NCBI GenBank assembly: GCA_018673255.1
Contig: JABHDC010000253.1
Span: 124,001-188,000, forward strand
DNA: 64,000 bases
Direction of reading: 5' to 3'
From: Gemmatimonadota bacterium
Lineage (GTDB): Bacteria; Latescibacterota; UBA2968; UBA8231
Shown: one piece after another, positions 21,863 through 30,320 of the stretch
How the letters are laid out: every line of letters begins with the position of its first letter
Numbering within the stretch: position 1 is the first letter of the stretch
Translations under genes and position numbers: made by a program
The notes under the pieces: generated by a model
The model's database searches: none
What the model was told of the DNA's origin: nothing
The model's input: only the letters and a program-made list of their open reading frames with translations

Positions 21863-23329
21863 TCACGTGGCCAGTTCGGCGTAGACCTCTCGTCCGCGAC
21901 GGAACAGCTCCCGTACGTCCTCACGCTGTTCGTCTGAGTTGTAGCGCCCCATCGTGTCGATCCACTTCAGTGATTCGTCGATCGAGTCGAGGAAGAAGCG
22001 GGCGCTGTCCTGCCGGTGCGCCGAGACGCGGCCGCAGGAGAACCACGTGGGACTGGTGTGGGCATAGAGTGACTGATTGAAGCTGTCGCGGCTGTGGCCC
22101 CACAGTCGCGCCACGATCCATCCGTCGTGTTTTGCCACGGCCCGGCAGCGCACCTTGCCGTTGTACGCATCGCCCGCATCATAGCCGCCGCCTTCGGCTG
22201 ATTCACGATGTACGACCTTCCCATCGACGACAACCTCGACGGCATCTACCGGGTAGTGGGACTGAAAACTCACTTCGACGTTGAGATCGCCTCCGCCATC
22301 CAGTGGCAGTGTGGCGCCAATGGGTGCGTCGTTGACACTCATGTCGATGATGGGGCCATTGGTGATGATCGTGCGGCCCTTCTTCATGCCATCGATCCAG
22401 TTTGCATAGGAGAATTCCTTCTCCGTATGCACGTAGACGCGGTTGTTGGAGCAGACGAACCAGTCGGTGCCCGTCGAGGCGGGCAGACGCAGGCCGCAGT
22501 TGAGGAGTTTGTACCACAGATCGTATTCGGGATCCGACCAGAAGGGATCGAAGAGATTGAAGGCATCCAGCTTGCCCAGAGCAGCGGCCACGGGTGCTTC
22601 CATGCCTTTGCCATTGTGGCACCAGATCACCAGCCCGCCCTGCGCTCGGGCATCATCACAGCAGGCGCACAAGGGGGGCCAGTCCGGGTCGAACTGTGAT
22701 GTGAGTATGTGACCGCGACTCACCGGCTGCACGATGTTACGGAGATTGAGGAACATCACGTGGCCATAGCCCATCCCCCAGGGGGACTCCTCGCCGTAGT
22801 GTCGATTCTCCTCGCCGATGTCGAGCACGTGATGGGCTGTGGTGAATTCGTTCATCACCCCGATCGGATATTTGTTGCTCGCATAGGGCAACTGTCGCCG
22901 GTCGAGGATGCTGACGACGGTCACATTGTAACCTTCTACCGAGCAATCGATACCGAGACGGTCGTCGGGTCGTGACTCGTTCTCATCGTAGTGGATGTGT
23001 GTATTGCCGGGATACCAGTGGTTGCTCTGCGGGTCCGTCCAGCGCTCGAGGCGGATCTCGGTGTCCACCACACCGGCTGCCGGGGTCTCCAACACGACCC
23101 GCTGGGGTCGGTATTCTGTCCCGCGCTCGACGAGGATGTCCGTTCGGCCGCGCCCCGTGTTGACGGTGAATTCTCCCTCCGGCGCGAAGAAGAATGGTGT
23201 GCCGGGACCACGCTTCAGCAGGGCGCTGGCCGGGTGGTGGAAGTTGCCGCCGGGTCCCAGGACGTGGACCTTGGCGTCGATCTTCTCATCTGTCGCTGCA
23301 TCGATGATGGTACCGTGGAGTATTGCCAT
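21863..23329 (-). CDS. CehA/McbA-family metallohydrolase
   Basis: 488 residues. An N-terminal beta-rich part (GTIIDAATDEKIDAKVHVLGPGG; carboxypeptidase-regulatory-like) precedes a PHP-like metal site beginning GNTHIHYDENESRPDDR (about 107-123), with further His/Asp in VIWCHNGKGMEAP and STGTDWFV. A C-terminal Ig-like portion includes VEVVVDGKVVHRE. The CehA/McbA group includes carbamate insecticide hydrolases, but most members have unknown substrates. No signal peptide. It precedes, in the same direction, no close downstream gene, and follows the C45 peptidase gene by 30 bases, so the two may be cotranscribed. Confidence 0.75.
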   Translation of the reverse strand: MAILHGTIIDAATDEKIDAKVHVLGPGGNFHHPASALLKRGPGTPFFFAPEGEFTVNTGRGRTDILVERGTEYRPQRVVLETPAAGVVDTEIRLERWTDPQSNHWYPGNTHIHYDENESRPDDRLGIDCSVEGYNVTVVSILDRRQLPYASNKYPIGVMNEFTTAHHVLDIGEENRHYGEESPWGMGYGHVMFLNLRNIVQPVSRGHILTSQFDPDWPPLCACCDDARAQGGLVIWCHNGKGMEAPVAAALGKLDAFNLFDPFWSDPEYDLWYKLLNCGLRLPASTGTDWFVCSNNRVYVHTEKEFSYANWIDGMKKGRTIITNGPIIDMSVNDAPIGATLPLDGGGDLNVEVSFQSHYPVDAVEVVVDGKVVHRESAEGGGYDAGDAYNGKVRCRAVAKHDGWIVARLWGHSRDSFNQSLYAHTSPTWFSCGRVSAHRQDSARFFLDSIDESLKWIDTMGRYNSDEQREDVRELFRRGREVYAELAT

Positions 23330-23358
23330 GGATTACCGCCTCGTCAGTCAAACAGACA

Positions 23359-24447
23359 TCAGTGCAATTCGTAGGTCTCGTAGGGGTGTTCGCAGGGATT
23401 GCCGCGTGTGATGTGCATGCGGCCATGGTCAGCTTCGATGAGAATGGAAAAGACACTCGACCACCAGCCGGTGGCCGAGTCGTCGTTCGGGTGGCGACAG
23501 ATCGAGCGCGGGTGACTGTCGTGATCGCTCAGGATCGTCTCGAGATGCCCGCGGCCAATGGGCCTTGTTGCCCCGCCAAGCAGGTCGTCGATCCGGCACT
23601 TGCGAGGGCCGGATTCGATCAGCTCAGGAAAGGCATCGTTGTGCGCCACCAGGTCAGGGTGGAGGCAGTGGTTGGTGTGCGTGACCACGCCATCGCCGTC
23701 GTCATCGGTGAGCAGATGGACGTCATCGATGGTGACTTCGAGGTCAGCCGGGCCCTGAGGCGTCGCCAGCAGGATGTTGGCGGGAATGGCTCGATCGGCA
23801 CGGCGCACGGCCTCGACCGCCTCATCCAGAGAGCGGCTTTCATAGATGGCGCGAACGGTGAAGTAGTGAGGTACACCGTGAGCGCGGGCAGGTGCCGGCA
23901 AGGTGTTGAGGCATACGCCCATCCCCGCATCGTTGACGCCGATGTAGGCGATCAGACCAGCCTGCGTGATCGTGGCGAAGTCCGGTGCGTCGGCGGGCCG
24001 ACGGGTGAGCACGACCGTGAAGGGGTCCAGTTCGACGTCGTTGTCCCAATTCTGGCCGGCCACGGCGCCATCTGCGCCCGTCTCACTGGACAGGGCAAAG
24101 GCCGTACATCCTGCCTCGGGTGGGGTTGCAGCGATACCATGGCGGTCATCCTCAGCTTGCAGCTGATTGCGAACCTGCAGCAGCATCAGGCGTTCGACGG
24201 GAATACCGCTGGCATGCGCCATGCCTTCCAGTTCATCCAGAAGGTGGGGCGCATATCCTCGAACCCGGTCGATCGAATCCATGGCCACAGAGATGGCCGC
24301 CTCATCGGATATGTTGATCGCCTTGCGGGTTCGCGCCATGGCGATGGCATCGAAGCCGAGAATCTCTTCCCGCAGGGATTCGCCGATCTGTTCACCCATC
24401 TGCCGCGATGAGCCGGCAACGGTGACTTCTCGATAGCGGGTGGTCAT
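23359..24447 (-). CDS. C45-family autoproteolytic acyltransferase/peptidase
   Basis: 362 residues resembling acyl-CoA:6-aminopenicillanate acyltransferase-type Ntn hydrolases. The expected self-cleavage site is Gly-Cys in EAGCTAFALSSETG, followed by VAGQNWDND, a typical pattern in this group; GLIAYIGVNDAGMGVCLN and NHCLHPDL further support it. These enzymes mature by cleaving before the nucleophilic Cys. The physiological amide substrate is unknown. The ATG overlaps the stop of the quinone oxidoreductase gene by 4 bp. Confidence 0.8.
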   Translation of the reverse strand: MTTRYREVTVAGSSRQMGEQIGESLREEILGFDAIAMARTRKAINISDEAAISVAMDSIDRVRGYAPHLLDELEGMAHASGIPVERLMLLQVRNQLQAEDDRHGIAATPPEAGCTAFALSSETGADGAVAGQNWDNDVELDPFTVVLTRRPADAPDFATITQAGLIAYIGVNDAGMGVCLNTLPAPARAHGVPHYFTVRAIYESRSLDEAVEAVRRADRAIPANILLATPQGPADLEVTIDDVHLLTDDDGDGVVTHTNHCLHPDLVAHNDAFPELIESGPRKCRIDDLLGGATRPIGRGHLETILSDHDSHPRSICRHPNDDSATGWWSSVFSILIEADHGRMHITRGNPCEHPYETYELH

Positions 24448-25439
24448 TCGGCGATCTCCTCGGCTCGGATCTCGAGCACGACTTTGCCGATATTCGCATT
24501 CGCACTCAGTACATCGTGAGCCTCCTCGGCGTCGGCGATGGGCAGCACGCGATCAACGACCGGGGCGATGGCCCCGGTCAGCAGGGGATCCCAGAATCGC
24601 TCGCGGAAATCAGCCACGATCTGCGCCTTCTCATCTACCGGGCGGCTGCGCAACAGAGAGCCGATGATCTTCAGTCGCCGGGTCAGCACGAGTCCCAGGT
24701 CGATGTCGCTCTGGCGACCGCCCAGCAAAGACAGCAGCACGAGCCGACCCCGCGGCGCCAGACAGCGCAGATTGCGGGACAGGTGGCTGCCACCGGCCAC
24801 GTCGAGGATGACATCGACGCCGCCTTCTCCCAGGTGACCGGCGACCTGGTCGGCGAAGTCCTCGTCCCGCGAGTCACAGACGAATTCGGCGCCGAACTGG
24901 CGGCAGCGTTCCGCCTTGAGATCGTTGCCGGCACTGGCCAGCACGCGGCATCGGGCATGACGGGCCAACTGAATGCCAGCTGAACCGACACCACTGGCGC
25001 CGGCGTGGATGAGTACGGTCTCGCCCTCCTGGAGTTGCCCTTCACCGAAGAGATTCAGGAAGGCTGTCAGGAACACCTCTGGCAAGGCGGCGGCGCGGGT
25101 CAGGGGCCAGTCATCGGGTACTGGCAGCAGCAAACGATGGTCGACGGCGACCCGTTCGGCATAACCACCGCCAGCCAGCAGGGCGCATACACGGTCACCC
25201 ACATCGAACGATCCCGTCTTGCCGGGATCGGCGACGACACCAGCCATTTCCAGGCCCAGGATATCCGGGGCACCGGGTGGGGGTGGATAGTGGCCGGCTC
25301 GCTGCAGGAGATCGGCTCGATTCACCGACGTGGCGTGGATGTCGACGATGACGTCGCCGGGGCCGGCAACTGGGTCGGCTACCTGCTCCCACTGCAGGGC
25401 GCGTTCTGTGCTGTGCGTATCGACGGTGATGGCGTACAT
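24444..25439 (-). CDS. NAD(P)H quinone oxidoreductase, PIG3-like zinc-independent MDR family
   Basis: 331 residues. Typical quinone oxidoreductase motifs: SVNRADLLQRAGHYPPPPGAPDILGLEMAGVV, the cofactor segment LIHAGASGVGSAGIQLARHARC, and GRLVLLSLLGGRQSDIDL. No structural zinc cysteines, in keeping with the zeta-crystallin/PIG3 branch. It would reduce quinones or enoyl-type substrates with NADPH. First gene of a minus-strand unit with the C45 and CehA-like genes, diverging from the DCC-protein gene at 25579. Confidence 0.9.
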   Translation of the reverse strand: MYAITVDTHSTERALQWEQVADPVAGPGDVIVDIHATSVNRADLLQRAGHYPPPPGAPDILGLEMAGVVADPGKTGSFDVGDRVCALLAGGGYAERVAVDHRLLLPVPDDWPLTRAAALPEVFLTAFLNLFGEGQLQEGETVLIHAGASGVGSAGIQLARHARCRVLASAGNDLKAERCRQFGAEFVCDSRDEDFADQVAGHLGEGGVDVILDVAGGSHLSRNLRCLAPRGRLVLLSLLGGRQSDIDLGLVLTRRLKIIGSLLRSRPVDEKAQIVADFRERFWDPLLTGAIAPVVDRVLPIADAEEAHDVLSANANIGKVVLEIRAEEIAE

Positions 25440-25578
25440 GGTCTTCCGGCGGGTGAGTGGCGGGTGGTGTCAGTGGATCTTGCCAGGCGTGTGGTATCAG
25501 ACTGGCGGTGGCGGATCAGGTGTAGCTAACGTTCATGCATTGCCCGACTGCCATCAACTACCCGACTCAAGCGATCCC

Positions 25579-25998
25579 ATGTCGCAACCTGCTCGTCTGA
25601 ATCTGCTCTACGATCCTGCATGCCCTCTGTGTATGCAGTTCCAGCAGACCATTGGAGACTGGGACGAGCAGGGCCTGATTGCGCGGATCGCTCTCGATGA
25701 TCCGGATCTGGTGGAACGGCTGACGTCAGAACAACTCGAGGCGGCCCAGGCTGAACTCACGGTCATCGACCGGCTGGGCAATCATCACCACGGGATTGAG
25801 GCATTGCGTCGGCTGACCGAAGTCCTGCCAGGACTGCGCCGACTTTCCTGGGCCTATCGCTTGCCGGGGGTGACCCCGGCGATCCGCAGTGTCTATCGCG
25901 CCATCGCCAGTCGTCGCAAGAAGGCGCGTCCCTGCTTGAAGTGCGGGCAGAAGTGGATGCCATCCATGAAGTGGAGTCGACGGGGACGTCGTTCGTGA
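25579..25998 (+). CDS. DCC-family thiol-disulfide oxidoreductase-like protein
   Basis: 139 residues of the DCC1-like (DUF393) family, recognised by LLYDPACPLCMQF with the CPLC pair near the N terminus and GIEALRRLTEVLPGLRRLSWAYRLPGV. The C terminus carries a second Cys pair (PCLKCGQK) and is strongly basic, a common ending in this family. The function is not established; a redox role is inferred from the Cys pair. The TGA stop overlaps the ATG of the next gene (TGATG). Confidence 0.8.
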   Translation: MSQPARLNLLYDPACPLCMQFQQTIGDWDEQGLIARIALDDPDLVERLTSEQLEAAQAELTVIDRLGNHHHGIEALRRLTEVLPGLRRLSWAYRLPGVTPAIRSVYRAIASRRKKARPCLKCGQKWMPSMKWSRRGRRS

Positions 25999-27062
25999 TG
26001 AGCACCGGGGCGCCGACCATTCATCTCACCGAGGCAGATGCTCGGCGTTTCTGCGACGAGTTCTTCTCGCAACTCGGTATGCAGGATCGGGAGATCGCTG
26101 ATTGCACCGATATCCTTGTCGAGACCAGCCTGCGGGGTGTCGACAGCCACGGGATCGCCCTGGTCGCCACCTTCGCTGAGCGCATTCGTAGTGGCCAGAT
26201 GCGACCTGGTTGTACTCTCTTCGTCCGTCGTGAGGCAGCTTCCACGGCCTGGGTCGACGGGCAACAGGGGATGGGGCCATCTCTGGCCCGCCGGTGTGTG
26301 CACATGGCCATGGATAAGGCGCGGCGCACGGGAATCGGCGCGATCTCTTTGGCTGACGGCAACTATGTCGGTGCACTGGCGCCGTATCTGCTACCCATCG
26401 CTGAGGCAGGTTTCTTTGGGCTCGCAGCTGCCAACTCGACACCACGTGTGGCGCCGCTTGGTGGGCGCGAAGGTGTGCACGGAACCAATCCCATCGCCTG
26501 GATCGCCCCTGTCGTCGATGGCGATCCTCTGTTATTCGACGCTGCAACCGGCCACGCCGCAGCCAGAATCCGGCAGGCGGCAGACGAGGGCCGACCACTG
26601 GCACCCGGAATCGCCCTGGATGCTGACGGGAATCCGACGACGGATCCCGCGGCGGCTACTGCAGGGACCTTGCTTCCTGTGGGGGGTGCCCTCGGATTTG
26701 GCCTGGGGCTGCTCGTGGATGTGTTGACGGGAGGTCTGGCCGATGGACCCGTGGGCACCCAGGTGCCGCCCGTGTCGGACTGGTCATCGGCGTATGGTGC
26801 ATCGCTCTTCATCCTCGTCGTCGATCCAGCTGGATTTGGCGGTGTCGAGGCCTTCTCGCGTCGATGCGCTGACCTGTGTACGGCTGTGCAGATGACTGAG
26901 CCCATGGCCGGCGGCGACCCGGTGCGATCTCCCGGTGAACGGGCGCGGATGTGCCGTCAGCAGCGGCAGGTCGATGGGATTCCCATGAGCCGATTGCATT
27001 GGGAGGCGGTCCTGAAGCGGTTGGCCGACTGCGATCTCGACCTGTCCCGGTGGGACGCCTGA
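25998..27062 (+). CDS. Ldh-family (malate/L-lactate/ureidoglycolate-type) dehydrogenase
   Basis: 354 residues of the NAD(P)-dependent Ldh2/MDH-type fold, unrelated to classical LDH. Family marks: LVETSLRGVDSHGIALVATFAERI (catalytic His), RRTGIGAISLADGNYVGALAPYLLPIAEAGFFGLAAANS, and HGTNPIAWIAP. Substrates in the family include L-malate, 2,3-diketogulonate and ureidoglycolate; none can be chosen here. ATG 25998 overlaps the preceding stop. The C-terminal half is slightly longer than the usual ~340 residues. Confidence 0.86.
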   Translation: MSTGAPTIHLTEADARRFCDEFFSQLGMQDREIADCTDILVETSLRGVDSHGIALVATFAERIRSGQMRPGCTLFVRREAASTAWVDGQQGMGPSLARRCVHMAMDKARRTGIGAISLADGNYVGALAPYLLPIAEAGFFGLAAANSTPRVAPLGGREGVHGTNPIAWIAPVVDGDPLLFDAATGHAAARIRQAADEGRPLAPGIALDADGNPTTDPAAATAGTLLPVGGALGFGLGLLVDVLTGGLADGPVGTQVPPVSDWSSAYGASLFILVVDPAGFGGVEAFSRRCADLCTAVQMTEPMAGGDPVRSPGERARMCRQQRQVDGIPMSRLHWEAVLKRLADCDLDLSRWDA

Positions 27063-27075
27063 GACGGATTTTCGC

Positions 27076-27104
27076 TTGCTGGTGGGATGCGCAAGCGGTA
27101 TATT
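27076..27104 (+). promoter_or_regulatory. Sigma-70-type promoter for zapA
   Basis: -35 TTGCTG (27076-27081), 17-base spacer, -10 TATATT (27099-27104). The transcript would start near 27111, with a leader of about 65 bases containing a T6 run. Confidence 0.75.
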
Positions 27105-27175
27105 CGCGAGCAACTTACATCATTTTTTCGCGTTGGGTTCATCGTTCCATTCGCCTCTATCCGGGCTGACTTCCT

Positions 27176-27595
27176 ATGAGTACATCTGATCGCCAGGTTG
27201 AGGGCGTCACCGTTGAGATCTTCGGTGAACAGTACCACATTGGGGGTGATCCCAAGCAGGTGCAACAAGTCGCCGAATACGTCGACAGCAAAATGCAGGA
27301 GGTCGCCGGCTCTCAGAAAGGCCGGATGCCCAAGGCGCAGGTGGCGATGCTGGCGGCGATGGAAATCACCGCCGAACTCTTCCGCGTCATGTCGGAGCGC
27401 AAGCAGTTCACGGACCGGGCGCACGAGAGCATCGAGCGCCTGACTCAGTTGGTCGAAGATCGTGGCCGCATCACCAATGAGGCGATCGCCGACGTTGACG
27501 AGCGCCTTCAGCAGCGAATCGCCGAGCGTCAGGAAGTTGTCGTTCCCGAACGTGTGCGGCAGCGGCAGCAGGTCACGACTCCGACGGTCTCATGA
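27176..27595 (+). CDS. zapA: Cell division protein ZapA
   Basis: 139 residues. The N-terminal ZapA head is clear (VEGVTVEIFGEQYHIGGDPKQVQQVAEYVDSKMQEVA...RMPKAQVAMLAAMEITAELF) and is followed by a helical, coiled-coil tail rich in Arg, Glu and Gln. ZapA crosslinks FtsZ filaments in the cytoplasm at mid-cell. It has its own promoter and its stop overlaps the start of the next gene (ATGA), linking its translation to a FliL-like lipoprotein. Confidence 0.9.
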   Translation: MSTSDRQVEGVTVEIFGEQYHIGGDPKQVQQVAEYVDSKMQEVAGSQKGRMPKAQVAMLAAMEITAELFRVMSERKQFTDRAHESIERLTQLVEDRGRITNEAIADVDERLQQRIAERQEVVVPERVRQRQQVTTPTVS

Positions 27596-28068
27596 ACCGG
27601 AAGTGGCCATGGACTGGCGCCCTGCCGGTCGCTCTCATCCTGGGACGTGTCGCTCCGGGCCTGGTCGTCACAACTCTGATTACCACAGCTCTGTCTATCA
27701 CAGCTCTGGGCGCCATAGGTCTGGGCGGCTGTGCATCAACCCCGGCCTATCTCCAAGAAGACTGCCCGGTCTATGATGATCTGGGGTTACTGCGTGTGAA
27801 TCCGGCCGGCGCACCCGATCGACATCTTCGCATTCAGGCCGCCTTCCAGGTCTGCCCTCCGACTGAAGGGCTGGCGGAGATTACGCGCAAACGGATCGAA
27901 CTCAAACACCACGCCATCAGTCTGCTCAGTGCGCAGACTGCCGAGCAACTGGCGCATCCGCTGCGTGCCGAGCAACTGCGTGAACGTTTGTTGCTGATGG
28001 TGAATGAGCACGTCCTGAAGAAGAGCCAGGCCATCGACGTCTTTATCACCGAGATGGAATTCGAGTAG
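27592..28068 (+). CDS. Lipoprotein with FliL-like C-terminal domain
   Basis: 158 residues. A long hydrophobic N-terminal segment ends in the lipobox LGGC (about Cys48), giving a longer than usual signal region. The C-terminal half (LRIQAAFQVCPPTEGL...RIELKHHAISLLSAQTAEQLAHPLRAEQLRERLLLMVNEHVLKKSQAIDVFITEMEFE) follows the FliL pattern of a beta strand, R-x-x-x-[LI]-x-x-x-[LI] helix, SxxTxExL, LRxxLxxxxN and a final V-x-x-VxFTEF-like strand. FliL supports flagellar stators, but no flagellar gene is nearby. The relation is my reading of the pattern, not an alignment. Confidence 0.6.
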   Translation: MNRKWPWTGALPVALILGRVAPGLVVTTLITTALSITALGAIGLGGCASTPAYLQEDCPVYDDLGLLRVNPAGAPDRHLRIQAAFQVCPPTEGLAEITRKRIELKHHAISLLSAQTAEQLAHPLRAEQLRERLLLMVNEHVLKKSQAIDVFITEMEFE

Positions 28069-28159
28069 ACCCCTCTGGTTCGCAGGCTCCAGCCCCGGCT
28101 GGTGAAGACTCGATTCGCACGCCGTGATCCGTGTCCGCGACATGCGATCTGCTGCAGGA

Positions 28160-29527
28160 TCACCCTCGCAGCGCAGCCTCAGCCACGTCACACAGCCTGA
28201 TCGCTTCATCGCCGGATGCGCTCTCCGCGATGATCCGCACGACGGGCTCTGTATTCGATGCGCGCAAGTGGATCCAGGGACATTTCCTGCCGCCTTCGAT
28301 ATACAACTTGACGCCGTCTACGACCGGATGCCGTTCGGCATCCGGATAGAGATCCAGGAGATGGGCGATCGTTCGTTGCAGATCCGCCCCGTTGACATCA
28401 CTCACCTTGCGTTTGTCGATAGCGTATCGCGGTAGGCGACCGACGATTCGATACAGGGGCTGACGTGTGCGTGCCATGGCTTCCAGGACCAACGCCATGC
28501 CGACTGCCGCATCACGACCCGGATCGACTTCGGTGAGAACGACGCCGCCATTGCCTTCGCCGCCGATGACGGCGCCCTCGGCCACCATGGCATCCACCAC
28601 ATGCACTTCGCCGACTGGCGTGAGCAACACGGGGCAATTGTTGACCGCAGCTGCGTCACTGACGATCTGCGACGTCGACAGTGTCGTCACTACGGGGCCG
28701 CGACGACGGGCGGTCACCGATTGCACGGCCAGAGCCAGGGTGAGGTCCTCGCCCAGGGGTGCGCCATCTTCGCCGACCAGGGTGACGCGATCCGCATCCG
28801 GGTCGATGGCGAAGCCGATGTGGCAATTGCCATCCGTCACAGCTCGTCCCAGATCCACGAGATTCTCACGGATGGGCTCAGGGTCGTGGGCAAATTCGCC
28901 ATTCGGCTCTGCGTGAATGATGTGCGCCTCCACGCCCAGTGCCGTCAGCAAGGCTTCGGCAAAGAGCCCGCCGGTTCCATTGCAGGGGTCCACGGCGGCA
29001 CGCAATCCGGCGCCGCGGATGAGATCGACATCAATGGTGGCCAGCAGGCGATCAAAGTGGATCTGACGAACCTTCTCTGCATCGACCGTCTCTGATGTGC
29101 CCTTTGCGGCGCCCTCTCGGCGACGTCTTTCGTGGTAGGCGGATTCGACGAGAGCACCATCGGCGGCATTCAGAAAGATCCCATCGCTGCGAATGAGTTT
29201 GAGGCCATTCCAGGCCGCCGGATTGTGGCTGGCGGTGAGGATCAGGGCGCCCTGGGCTTCCATCTCCAACACCATCATCTTTGCCACCGGCGTCGGGCAC
29301 AGGCCCAGGTCGATGACATGGCAACCGGCCGCCATCAGCGAGTCGCTGACGATCCGCGCAAAGGCGGCGCCTGATGGACGTGTGTCGCGGGCGAGCACGA
29401 CGCGGGCCTGTTCAGGCAGCCAGGTGGCGAAGGCGTCGGAAAAGCGGGAGACGGTTTCGTCGGTGAGTGAAGCCCCGACGATGCCCCGGATCCCGGATAC
29501 GGACACGATGAGTGGTGCATCGCTCAT
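28160..29527 (-). CDS. Phosphohexomutase (phosphoglucosamine/phosphomannomutase family)
   Basis: 455 residues, normal length for the alpha-D-phosphohexomutase superfamily. Phosphoserine loop ILTASHNPAAWNGLKLI (Ser100), metal loop FAIDPDADRVTLVGEDG, sugar-specificity loop GGEGNGGVVLTEVDPGRD, and phosphate-binding loop HLRASNTEPVVRIIAES. The loop GEGNGG and the SGIRGIVG start fit GlmM or ManB-type enzymes; which sugar is used is uncertain. It overlaps the SAM hydrolase gene by 4 bases. Confidence 0.9.
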   Translation of the reverse strand: MSDAPLIVSVSGIRGIVGASLTDETVSRFSDAFATWLPEQARVVLARDTRPSGAAFARIVSDSLMAAGCHVIDLGLCPTPVAKMMVLEMEAQGALILTASHNPAAWNGLKLIRSDGIFLNAADGALVESAYHERRRREGAAKGTSETVDAEKVRQIHFDRLLATIDVDLIRGAGLRAAVDPCNGTGGLFAEALLTALGVEAHIIHAEPNGEFAHDPEPIRENLVDLGRAVTDGNCHIGFAIDPDADRVTLVGEDGAPLGEDLTLALAVQSVTARRRGPVVTTLSTSQIVSDAAAVNNCPVLLTPVGEVHVVDAMVAEGAVIGGEGNGGVVLTEVDPGRDAAVGMALVLEAMARTRQPLYRIVGRLPRYAIDKRKVSDVNGADLQRTIAHLLDLYPDAERHPVVDGVKLYIEGGRKCPWIHLRASNTEPVVRIIAESASGDEAIRLCDVAEAALRG

Positions 29528-30312
29528 TTGGTGCTCTCGCAGGAAAGTTGGACGGATACCTCGGCGCCTCGGCCGAGTTTGTAGCGCTGTGCAGCATTGC
29601 CATCACGGATACTCAGTTCAAGAAGGCCGCCACTGCCAATCAGCGCCAACGGCCGCCCCGGGGCAACATCGGCATACGTCGACGACAGGCCCGATACTCG
29701 CGCCTGCCCTGCCGTGACACCGGAGATGACCACCCCGGTCAGATCGTCGGCCCCAATGTTGGTGACGAGATTTCCGAAGTGGTCCACGTGCACGACGTGG
29801 CCGATCAGGCTGTCGGCGGTCCGTTCGCAAACAATCTGCGGGAGACAGATGGCATCGGCAACGCGGGGGCCGGCCTGGGAGATCTCGAATCCAGCTGCAA
29901 AGTGGGCTGCCGCCGGGGCAAACAGATCTCTGCCATGGAAGGTGGCACTCACCATCTGCTGGATCAATTCCGGATGGGTGATCTCAAATGCCCTGGTGCC
30001 AGGTCTGGACAGGACGTGAGTGAACAGGCCGTTGTCGGGACCAACCCAGCGGTGTCGGCCGTCATCAACGACCAATGCGCGGCGTTCGCTCCCGACACCA
30101 GGATCGACGACGGCCAGATGTACTGTGCCTGGCGGAAAACATCCGGCGGCGTGCCGAAGGACATAGCTGCCGTCCAGCACGTCCTGGGGGGCGATGTCGT
30201 GGCTGATGTCGATGAACTGCAGATCGGCGACGATGGACAGCATGGCGCCCTTCATCGCCCCTACATACGGGTCACGCGTACCGAAGTCGGTGGTCAGAGT
30301 GACGATGGGCAC
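29524..30312 (-). CDS. SAM hydroxide adenosyltransferase (SAM hydrolase, DUF62 family)
   Basis: 262 residues of the fluorinase/chlorinase fold. Motifs: TTDFGTRDPYVGAMKGAML, the ISHDIAPQD segment, LAVVDPGVGSERRALVV and WVGPDNGLFTHVL. Most members use hydroxide rather than halide, giving adenosine and L-methionine from SAM. No 23-residue insertion loop characteristic of fluorinase was seen, so hydrolase is the likelier activity. It is placed between an Asp/Gly-rich lipoprotein and a phosphohexomutase in one minus-strand unit. Confidence 0.88.
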   Translation of the reverse strand: MPIVTLTTDFGTRDPYVGAMKGAMLSIVADLQFIDISHDIAPQDVLDGSYVLRHAAGCFPPGTVHLAVVDPGVGSERRALVVDDGRHRWVGPDNGLFTHVLSRPGTRAFEITHPELIQQMVSATFHGRDLFAPAAAHFAAGFEISQAGPRVADAICLPQIVCERTADSLIGHVVHVDHFGNLVTNIGADDLTGVVISGVTAGQARVSGLSSTYADVAPGRPLALIGSGGLLELSIRDGNAAQRYKLGRGAEVSVQLSCESTK

Positions 30313-30320
30313 GCGCTGGA

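Noticed and set aside
23323..24411. 362-residue plus-strand frame
   Set aside because: Antisense to the C45 peptidase, which has the conserved Gly-Cys cleavage site.
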